This document shows positions 54,420 to 62,110 of a stretch of 64,000 nt of DNA, piece after piece. The translations under genes were made by a program, and so were the position numbers. Source of the stretch: Shewanella psychrophila (lineage in GTDB: Bacteria; Pseudomonadota; Gammaproteobacteria; Enterobacterales; Shewanellaceae); the NCBI RefSeq assembly GCF_002005305.1, contig NZ_CP014782.1:2232001-2296000 (forward strand), given 5' to 3'. Under the pieces are notes generated by a model that did not search any database, had not been told where the DNA came from, and was given only the letters and a program-made list of their open reading frames with translations. Every line of letters starts with the position of its first letter. Within the stretch, counting starts at the first letter, position 1.

Positions 54420-56012
54420 TTAGCCTTCGACACCTTTGCTTTTAAGGAACTCATCATAAGTTCCCTTGAAGTCATTGATGCCATCTTTAGTCATCTCTAT
54501 GATGCGGTTAGCAACTGATGATACGAATGCACGGTCATGACTGACAAAAATCAGGGTACCTTGGTAGATCTCCAGAGCATTGTTCAATGACTCGATAGAT
54601 TCCATGTCCATGTGGTTAGTCGGTTCATCCATTACCAAAATATTTGGCTTCTGCATGATAAGCTTGCCAAATAACATACGACCCTTCTCACCACCCGAGA
54701 GTACCTTAACCGACTTCTTGATATCGTCAGAGCTAAACAGCATGCGACCTAAGTAACCACGAACTGACTGGTCGTCATCTTCCGGCTTACGCCACTGACT
54801 CATCCACTCGAACAAGGTCATGTCATTTTCAAAGTCTGATTCATGATCCTGAGCATAGTAACCTATAGATGAATTCTCAGACCATTGAATGGTACCGCTA
54901 TCCTGGGGAATATCATGAGTCAAGGTACGCAGTAAGGTTGTCTTACCGATACCGTTCTCACCTAAGATGGCGATACGCTCACCCACTTCTACCATCAGGT
55001 CTAACTTGTTGAACAATGGCTCATCGAAGCCCTTGCTAAGCTCTTCAACGATCAAGGCGTTACGGAATAACTTCTTTTCTTGCTCGAAACGAATAAACGG
55101 ATTAACACGACTAGAAGCTTTCACTTCATCAATCTTGATCTTATCGATGAGCTTAGCGCGTGAGGTGGCCTGCTTAGCCTTAGATGCGTTAGCAGAGAAG
55201 CGAGCAACGAAGCCCTGAAGCTCGGCAATTTGCGCCTTCTTCTTGGCATTATCAGACATCAAGCGCTCACGAGATTGTTGAGCTGCCATCATGTACTCAT
55301 CATAGTTACCCGGGAAAACACGTAACTCACCGTAATCCAAATCAGCCATATGGGTACAGACTGAGTTCAAGAAATATCTATCGTGGGAGATGATGATCAT
55401 AGTGCTGTTACGCTGGTTCAGCATCTCTTGCAACCAACGAATGGTGTCTATATCCAAGTTGTTGGTTGGTTCGTCGAGTAGCAGTACATCAGGATCAGAA
55501 AACAGAGCTTGTGCCAGCAAGATTCTAAGTTTGAAACCTGGGGCGATGGCGCTCATAAGACCAAAGTGTTGGTCAACAGGAATACCCACTCCCATCAGGA
55601 GTTCACCGGCACGAGACTCGGCGGTATAACCATCCATCTCGGCAAATTCCATCTCTAGATCAGCAACCTTGATGCCATCCTCTTCTGTCATTTCTGGCAG
55701 AGAGTAGATACGATCGCGCTCTTTCTTGACTTCCCAAAGCTGTTCGTGGCCCATGATAACGGTATCGATCACGCTAAACTCTTCATAACCAAACTGGTTC
55801 TGACTCAGTTTACCGATACGCTCGTTGATATCCAAAGAGACATTACCCGCAGTCGGCTCCAGATCGCTACCCAGAATCTTCATAAAGGTTGACTTACCAC
55901 AGCCATTCGCGCCGATCAGACCATAACGGTTGCCGCCGCCGAATTTAACTGAGATGTTTTCAAACAGTGGCTTAGCGCCAAACTGCATGGTGATATTAGC
56001 TGTAGTAATCAA
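54420..56012 (-). CDS. ybiT: ABC-F ATPase, YbiT type
   Basis: 530 residues, the same length as E. coli YbiT. Two ABC domains are joined by the ~80-residue P-site tRNA interaction linker (NAKKKAQIAELQGFVARFSANASKAKQATSRAKLIDKIK). Walker A motifs are GANGCGKST and GENGIGKTT; Walker B motifs DVLLLDEPTNNLD and NILVMDEPTNHMD. The first signature is degenerate (LMSAIAPGFKLR) but the second is canonical (VLSGGEKGR), as in YbiT. ABC-F proteins bind the ribosome and ease translation stalls. It is the last gene before the DUF4157 region. Confidence 0.92.
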   Translation of the reverse strand: MITTANITMQFGAKPLFENISVKFGGGNRYGLIGANGCGKSTFMKILGSDLEPTAGNVSLDINERIGKLSQNQFGYEEFSVIDTVIMGHEQLWEVKKERDRIYSLPEMTEEDGIKVADLEMEFAEMDGYTAESRAGELLMGVGIPVDQHFGLMSAIAPGFKLRILLAQALFSDPDVLLLDEPTNNLDIDTIRWLQEMLNQRNSTMIIISHDRYFLNSVCTHMADLDYGELRVFPGNYDEYMMAAQQSRERLMSDNAKKKAQIAELQGFVARFSANASKAKQATSRAKLIDKIKIDEVKASSRVNPFIRFEQEKKLFRNALIVEELSKGFDEPLFNKLDLMVEVGERIAILGENGIGKTTLLRTLTHDIPQDSGTIQWSENSSIGYYAQDHESDFENDMTLFEWMSQWRKPEDDDQSVRGYLGRMLFSSDDIKKSVKVLSGGEKGRMLFGKLIMQKPNILVMDEPTNHMDMESIESLNNALEIYQGTLIFVSHDRAFVSSVANRIIEMTKDGINDFKGTYDEFLKSKGVEG

Positions 56013-56161
56013 GTGTTAGATCCCAAAATTTGTTATGCAATGTGATGTATAAACGAGCAAAATCAAGCGCGATATTATAGCCAGCAGACCACGAACAATC
56101 AACTAAAACGAACCTAGAGGCCGCAGGACTTTTCGTTACAGGAAGAATAGATGGAAGAGCC

Positions 56162-56279
56162 CAGTAGGTTTGATTCGGATTGCCGAACCTAAATAAAACT
56201 AAATTAAATTAAATTAGTGAGTTAACTTCACGTACCTTAGCCTGATAGCGTTAGTCACTACTATATAATGAAGACAAAG
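56162..56279. repeat. Degenerate copy of the copA 3' end (left flank of the DUF4157 region)
   Basis: 56216-56278 (AGTGAGTTAACTTCACGTAC..TTAGCGTTAGTCACTAC) matches the 3' end of the copA-like gene at 62111 and its downstream copies (GCGAGTCAACTTCACATGTC..TTAGCGTTCGTCACTAC). The preceding AT-rich block and a GATTCGGATTG element also correspond to the hairpin between those copies. It is broken by the left end of the IS6 relic. Confidence 0.72.
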
Positions 56280-57137
56280 GGCTCTGTAGCAAAGATCGTC
56301 GATTCAGTTAAACTCCTCTTTTACTTTAGGCTAGCGACTTCATGACACTCTTTAAGTTCCGATAATTTTCCCATGACATTATCATTTAGGCTGTCCGTTG
56401 GTATTGTAAATATGGGGCCAGCGTTATGCGCCAGAAATAGAAAAACGATTAAGATGGTATTGGAAGCCCAAGGCGGGATTGAGCTGGAAGGTCGATGAAA
56501 CCTACATAAAAGTGAAAGGGCAATGGGTGTATCTGTATCGAGCTGTAGATAAACAAGGTCATAACGTTAATGCCGATCACTTAGTCACTATTTTGCATAC
56601 ATAATCACTTTTTATTCACTTTCTGAATTAACGGAATTTGTGTAGCAATCATTGACTAACAGCAGAACGAGTAAGGGCTACAGCCAGATTTAGATTAAAT
56701 CCCCTGTAGCCCTTATTTTATCAATATTTTTTCTTAACTTACCGGCATTAAGGTCATAACGTAGACTTTTATTTATCGTCCAGACGTCATGCTAAAGCAG
56801 CGAAACCGTTTTTGGTAAAGCTTTGAAAGGGCTAAAATGCTGGGAGTGTCCCGTCGCCATCAATACCGACAAGGCCGCCTCTTACGGTCTAGCCATTCCG
56901 GAATTAAAGCAAGAAGGCAAATTAAATACCTAAACAATGTGGTAGAAGCCGATCATAGAAAGTTGAAAGGCTCATAAATCCAGTACGGGGATTCAAATCG
57001 ATGAAGACAGATTATGCCGCTATCAAAGGGTTTGAAGTGATACTTATGTTTAAAAAGACAGTTTAATACTTGGTTATTCGGCCAAGGGATAGAGCCGGAC
57101 TGGAAGCGATTTAAAGTAAAACAAAAGGAACAGAGCG
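56280..57137 (+). mobile_element. IS6-family element relic
   Basis: The left end GGCTCTGTAGCAAAG matches the IS6-family terminal repeat type; a decayed inverse (GGAACAGAGC) is at the right end. Broken coding pieces in the plus strand include VRWYCKYGA, APEIEKRLRWYWKPKAG, SWKVDETYIKVKGQWVYLYRAVDKQGHNV, DFYLSSRRHAKAAK, INTDKAASYGLAIPELKQEG, NNVVEADHRKLKG and a final FNTWLFGQGI, all recognisable IS6 transposase segments, but separated by frameshifts, stops and a deletion. A 183-bp element is inserted into it. It is not functional. Confidence 0.85.
56568..56750. mobile_element. IS4-like mini-element with 12-bp target duplication
   Basis: The 183-bp insertion is bounded by TAATGCCG and its inverse CGGCATTA. 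The 12-bp sequence AGGTCATAACGT is repeated exactly on both sides (56556-56567 and 56751-56762). Removing the insertion restores the IS6 frame (GHNV-DFYLSS). Inside is a 12-bp perfect inverted repeat, TAAGGGCTACAG (56672-56683) with CTGTAGCCCTTA (56704-56715). The end sequence and long target duplication fit the IS4 family from memory. Confidence 0.8.
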
Positions 57138-57147
57138 CCACTTTTAG

Positions 57148-60100
57148 CTAATCTACTGCCGCCTTCACTTGCGCTAACAACGCATTAACCGCTGTGGTTC
57201 GGCTAGAATCGGGCTCCGCTAAATAATGTAAAATCTTTGCTTTTAATGTTTCAAGATGAATTTGGTTTTTCTCTTGATGGAACTGTATCAATGCCCTATC
57301 AACTTGCTTAATTCTATTGCGTGGATTGGTGAACACCCGCCCCTTAGTGGTACTAATTTGAATGAAGCTGTCGAGAGGCATTATTCTATCAATGGCCTGC
57401 TGACTCTGGCTCTTTTTGGCAACTATCGGCCCGAGTCTATCACTAGCCGAGCTAAAGTTTTCGATAAAGCTATCGAGTTTAGGTACCTTAAGTTTTTTAC
57501 TCTGTTGATTAACCAAGTCAACTTTAGCGAGTGGCTTACTCCCCCCCTCATCAAGATTGACTGCGACCAGTTTATCGTTTTCGGCGAGTATCTCTCTAAA
57601 CTTCACGATATCCATATCAACCTTAACCAGCTTATCTTGATTCTCCCTGTAGGACTCTAGCAGAGTTTCAATATTCCATTTGTGGTTAAACTGCTGCAGA
57701 GCATCATTAGTGTCAGTTTCACTCATTTGAGACATCTCTAATCGGTAGAGAGTATCCTTATAAGTGATAAGCGCGATATATTTCGACTCTATCCCGTTTA
57801 TCAATGCATTAGCTGATTGATACTCCTCCGCAAGTAAGTTCAAGTGAGTGATAACCTGAGCCTGCTTCTCATTAAGTGATATAAGCCGAGGCTCACCGCC
57901 ACCATAAATATATTCATCGGACTCAAGCAGTTCTGTGGCTTTATCACCTTTATGAGTTTGACTCGGAACTGACAACGTATCGCCCTTCATTCCTAGCTTA
58001 CCAGGCTCACCCATGGTTAACTGACCATCAGTACTGCCAAGCTTACCCTGCATCTGATACTCACCTAAGTTCCACTGGCCAAACTTATATTGATAAATCG
58101 TTTTCTCATAAAACATCAGCGCCTTGCCCTTGAGCTTAAAATTGACCGATGCGGTGACCGACGCGCTACAGTCATAATCCAGCCCAAAAGGTTTCTTGGG
58201 ATCTTGTTTAAACGTCTTCGAATCTTTATCAAAGTATGCTCCTCCACTGATGTTAGCATTAGCATCAACAGCCGCCTTTCCTTCAGCCGAAAAACTCGCC
58301 TCTAAAGCAGCGACTAAAGGTGTTCCAGCAACCGCTTTAACACCTGCCTCGACGCTTGCCTCCCCTTTAAGTCCTCCTTTACCCGATATCTGCCACATAT
58401 TCTCATCATGCTTGCCAGCTAGTGCTGCTGAAAAACCGATACCCGCATTAACTCTAATAAATGCGCCAGCACTTAGCATAGGAAACACGGGAACAGTAAC
58501 ACTCACCTCTGTTAGCGATGGGCTTAAGTAATCAGTGAGCTGAAAAGATTTATCTCCATTTAAGTATGCACTATAGGTTTCGAAATCAACTCCGCCTTTA
58601 ATGCCAAAAGCATTAAAGTCTATCGGGGGGATTTCAGGCTTAAAGCCGGTAATTTTAAGCCCTGACTGGGTCACACTAACGCCTGTTACCGAGAACTTAA
58701 GGGCTTTGGCGAAAGGCAGGAAATCAAATAAACCACTGCTTGTCTGTGTCACAGCTGCAACTTGACTATCACTCACCTCATCTCTCGACGACCCTAAGGT
58801 TATTGAAGCACTGCCAATCTCAAGCCCCTGCTTGTTAGCCTTCACACTCGCCATGGCTAATGCAAAGGCACTACTTGTTACCTCTAGCTTTTGTAACTCG
58901 CCACTATAATCCCCTTTAGCAAAGGTCAGCGTGATAACTTCCGCTTTACATGCCACATTCATCGCACTTGAGGAGAGCGATAACCCTGCACTAGCAGATA
59001 GCAAATACCCCTTACCGCTCTTTACAATGGCAAAGTTAGGGTTTTCTAATTCAAAGCCACTAAAGGGTGATATCGTGCCTTTATATGCCACTTGGGCTTC
59101 TGTAAAGCTTATCCCTTCCTGACTGATCTCGACACCGGATACCTCGGCAGTGGTATCAATAGCTTTTATCTTAACAGTGGCTTTCTTGACCGTGAACGTA
59201 CCCGTCTGATGAGTATATTCCATCTCAGATGCACTCAGAGAAAATGCATCAAAGTCTGACTCAAAACGCCCCTCTTTTAGATTAAGGTCGAAACTGTCTT
59301 TACCCGATGCCAGATGTTGGTAGCTAACATCAAACTTACCTTGCGCCGAATCTAAATGTGGCAAGCTCATGTTAAGCTGAGCGCTGGCCTTGACGCCCCA
59401 GCCATCATTATTGATCACCATTGCTCCAGTCACATTGTCCAGCACGACCTTGTTACCAAATAGCTCAATCCTGTTTGAGGTAAGTTGACCTTTACCCGTA
59501 GTCTTACCCGCTTTACGCTGCAAGCTCGCCTCAGCTCTTAGATCTATACCGGTCGACTCAGGGAGGGTGATGGACGCTTTCTCTATACTGGCTTGATCTT
59601 TATCTATGCAGGCACTTTCAACCTTAAACATCCCAGATGACTCTTTAAATCCGGAGAGGGATGCCGACTTGAAACTATTATCGGTAGCAAACGCTAACTC
59701 AGCTTTACTTGCCTCTGCGCTCCAATTAAACACTTGAATCTTAATAAGGCTAGATTCAAAGGCGACAGAGCCACCGGAGTATTTACCTTCTAGCTCTTCT
59801 ATTATAAAGTGGTCATCGGCCACACCTAACTGCGCTATACTCATCTTCAATGTTTTAAGTGACTTACCCTCAAGCAGTAGCTCATTAAGCTGAAACTGTT
59901 TAAGGCGTAAAATTGGAGGGATTTCCATAGTATTAATGATGGTTAAATCCTCATTTAGATGCACAATAGAGGGACCATCCCAAGGCAGAATCATCTTCAG
60001 GTTGCCGCTGTCACCCACTGTGGATTTACGGCCAAACATATCGATCCACAGAGCAAAGCTCGCATGCAGCCCTCCTTTTTCCTCCGGTTTAATCGGCGAC

Positions 60101-61263
60101 TTCCCTTGTGGCTCCTGCTGTTTCTGTAACTTGAGCTTTTTTACATCGAGTCCAATGAGCTTTAGATCGATATTAGCCACATCCTGATCATCTGTTTGTG
60201 GTACTGACTTTACCCCAGCCTGCTCCTTTTTCTCGCCATAACCCAACATATACTTGGCAAAACCAAATGCTGAGCTCACTGGACTGGTATAAGCTGTAAT
60301 AGCTAACCCAAGTGCTTTAACAATCCAAGCTATAGTGCTTTCAGACGGATCTTGGTCTAAACCTACCACCAAAGCCTCCCTGCGATTTGCTGCATGGGCC
60401 CCTAAAGCCTTACCTGCGAGGTAGAGTAAAATGGTGCGTACAGGAGCAGGCACTAGATCCCAGATGTTGAGTAAATTTGTCAGTAGCGCCTGAAGATTGG
60501 TCATCGCTGCATAGATTTTCTCCATATTATCGATGGATTGGATCTTATTGAGCACATAGATGTCGCCAGCCTTTAGCACGCTATTAATCGAATGGGATTT
60601 GAAGAAATTCCATAGAGAACTCATCATCAGATCGCTTGCCATCGCAAGCTGAATTGTTTCCATCTTAGCTTGTGCGCTGGCATGACTTTCTGGGGCGGTA
60701 AGCAGTAGCGTTCTATCAGAAACACCTTGAAAGCTTAACGCTTTTTCGCCCATTTTGTCAGCTTCATCCTCAAGAGATTGGTCATTATTAATAGCAAGTC
60801 CATTGCGCTCAATGGTAGGCTTTACACGCCCCTGCTTTTGCTGAACAACATGCCAAGCTTCATGAGGTAAGTGCTTCTCTTGACCTGAAGCTAGATGTAT
60901 TTGACTACCTTGAGCATAGGCATGAGCATTAAATTGAGCGGGTTTAGAGGACCCTTTATGAACCGTAACATCCCCCATATCAAAACCTGACAGAGCCTCT
61001 ATTCCACCACGTAGCTGCGTAGGCAAGCCATTGGGACGATTATCATGTGGCATCTCTGGTAAGCTACTGTCATACAACTTTGCATTGAATTGTGTGGCCT
61101 CACCACGCTTCGCGATATCTTGTAATACCATTTGTGCTGGGGACACGGGACGCCCATCACTAATCACCGCTCTCGAAAGAGTTGGTTTTGGGCTGTGAGG
61201 GGTGAAACTAGCATTAACTTGAGTATTATTATGATTTTTATCGGCGTGAACTTTACTCATCAA
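57148..61263 (-). CDS. Giant DUF4157 (HEAWH) protein, possible toxin or contractile-injection-system cargo
   Basis: 1371 residues with no signal peptide. After a disordered start, the DUF4157 domain (about 65-175) contains the metalloprotease-like HEAWHVVQQ (residues 134-142) and the following EDEADKMG motif. Hydrophobic helices occupy about 205-330 (SLWNFFKSHS.. TILLYLAGKALGAHA.. FGFAKYMLGYG). A long region (about 360-900) of repeated amphipathic beta-strands and a glycine/alanine-rich segment (about 930-1060) follow, then a charged, coiled-coil-like tail. DUF4157 proteins are often linked to extracellular contractile injection systems or polymorphic toxins; no such system, chaperone or immunity gene is nearby. 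The remainder is unrecognised. It is bounded by IS relics. Confidence 0.8.
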   Translation of the reverse strand: MMSKVHADKNHNNTQVNASFTPHSPKPTLSRAVISDGRPVSPAQMVLQDIAKRGEATQFNAKLYDSSLPEMPHDNRPNGLPTQLRGGIEALSGFDMGDVTVHKGSSKPAQFNAHAYAQGSQIHLASGQEKHLPHEAWHVVQQKQGRVKPTIERNGLAINNDQSLEDEADKMGEKALSFQGVSDRTLLLTAPESHASAQAKMETIQLAMASDLMMSSLWNFFKSHSINSVLKAGDIYVLNKIQSIDNMEKIYAAMTNLQALLTNLLNIWDLVPAPVRTILLYLAGKALGAHAANRREALVVGLDQDPSESTIAWIVKALGLAITAYTSPVSSAFGFAKYMLGYGEKKEQAGVKSVPQTDDQDVANIDLKLIGLDVKKLKLQKQQEPQGKSPIKPEEKGGLHASFALWIDMFGRKSTVGDSGNLKMILPWDGPSIVHLNEDLTIINTMEIPPILRLKQFQLNELLLEGKSLKTLKMSIAQLGVADDHFIIEELEGKYSGGSVAFESSLIKIQVFNWSAEASKAELAFATDNSFKSASLSGFKESSGMFKVESACIDKDQASIEKASITLPESTGIDLRAEASLQRKAGKTTGKGQLTSNRIELFGNKVVLDNVTGAMVINNDGWGVKASAQLNMSLPHLDSAQGKFDVSYQHLASGKDSFDLNLKEGRFESDFDAFSLSASEMEYTHQTGTFTVKKATVKIKAIDTTAEVSGVEISQEGISFTEAQVAYKGTISPFSGFELENPNFAIVKSGKGYLLSASAGLSLSSSAMNVACKAEVITLTFAKGDYSGELQKLEVTSSAFALAMASVKANKQGLEIGSASITLGSSRDEVSDSQVAAVTQTSSGLFDFLPFAKALKFSVTGVSVTQSGLKITGFKPEIPPIDFNAFGIKGGVDFETYSAYLNGDKSFQLTDYLSPSLTEVSVTVPVFPMLSAGAFIRVNAGIGFSAALAGKHDENMWQISGKGGLKGEASVEAGVKAVAGTPLVAALEASFSAEGKAAVDANANISGGAYFDKDSKTFKQDPKKPFGLDYDCSASVTASVNFKLKGKALMFYEKTIYQYKFGQWNLGEYQMQGKLGSTDGQLTMGEPGKLGMKGDTLSVPSQTHKGDKATELLESDEYIYGGGEPRLISLNEKQAQVITHLNLLAEEYQSANALINGIESKYIALITYKDTLYRLEMSQMSETDTNDALQQFNHKWNIETLLESYRENQDKLVKVDMDIVKFREILAENDKLVAVNLDEGGSKPLAKVDLVNQQSKKLKVPKLDSFIENFSSASDRLGPIVAKKSQSQQAIDRIMPLDSFIQISTTKGRVFTNPRNRIKQVDRALIQFHQEKNQIHLETLKAKILHYLAEPDSSRTTAVNALLAQVKAAVD

Positions 61264-61439
61264 ACAGTCCCTGTTTGGTCATCGCTTGTGATTTAACTTT
61301 ATGATTAACTCAACCTATCAGGTCGTCGATAAATGTTCAAATAATGACTTTTCCATTTCACCTGATGCTTAGATAACTTCAGCTAAAGAGTTTCTTCGTC
61401 AATATAGTGGTATTAAGCGGGTGTTGGGATGCAATGTGT

Positions 61440-61677
61440 GAGTTTATAAGTGCAGGCATCTACAGCTATGAGTAGTAATACGCTAAGCCTGTTCGCAATT
61501 ATAGCGCCACAATCATTCATCTTTAGACCGGTTTTAACATCCCTAAAGCTTTCTTCTATCTGCATTCTCGTTCTGCACAGGCTTGAGACCGTTTGCTTCG
61601 TCTGGATTCTACATCCGTCGCAGTTTTATCTTTTCGCCCTTTATCGTTGTGCTTGTAAATGACTAAGTAAAATAGGA
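61440..61677 (-). pseudogene. IS4-family transposase relic
   Basis: On the minus strand, VIYKHNDKGRKDKTATDVESRR and, after an apparent deletion and frameshift, RMQIEESFRDVKTGLKMN are recognisable. The latter has the Y-R-E-K type motif of IS4 transposases. The piece ends in IPTPA and a stop. About 80% of the gene is missing. It directly abuts a copy of the copA 3' end, giving a fused frame NRLRHV-TSFLFYLVIY. Confidence 0.72.
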
Positions 61678-62110
61678 AAGACGTCACATGTCTTAGCCTG
61701 TTAGCGTTAGTCACTACTGTTAATGAGGACAAAGCCATCGCCGCCCTGCAATCACAGGGCTAAGCAATATGCCAGTTAGGAGGAATAGAACGCCGGCTGC
61801 CACTGGTATGCCCAAAGTGTTATAGATGCATGACAATCCGAATAGGTTTTATTCGGATAGGCTTTATTCAGATTGTCATGCGCAAATTAAATTAAGCTAG
61901 CGAGTCAACTTCACATGTCTTAATCGATTAGCGTTCGTCACTACAGTCAACGATGAAAGTGCCATCGCCGCCCCTGCAATCACAGGGCTAAGCAATATGC
62001 CTGTGAGTGGCAACAAGACGACTGCAGCGACTGGTATTCCCAAAGAGTTATAGATACATGACAATCCGAATAGGTTTTATTCGGATTGTCATGCGCAAAA
62101 CTAAATGAAG
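61678..62110. repeat. Tandem copies of the copA 3' end with hairpins
   Basis: Two further copies of the last ~46 codons of the copA-like gene lie downstream of it. The nearest spans about 61896-62056, in phase 214 bp from the gene copy; the farther spans about 61685-61828, 227 bp on. Each keeps an alternative of the ..NSLGIPVAAG..ALSSLTVVTNANRLRHV ending in the minus strand. Between copies are hairpins: a perfect 16-bp stem at 62057-62093 and a longer nested version at 61829-61881. Confidence 0.9.
62057..62093. terminator. Perfect 16-bp hairpin after copA
   Basis: CATGACAATCCGAATA pairs with TATTCGGATTGTCATG around a GGTTT loop, 18 bp downstream of the copA stop codon. It is the probable copA terminator, and it is part of the duplicated unit: an elongated version recurs at 61829-61881. 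Confidence 0.8.

Noticed and set aside
61556..61738. A 60-codon minus-strand gene ending in RECR
   Set aside because: It is a chance fusion of a copA 3'-end copy with an IS4 transposase remnant.
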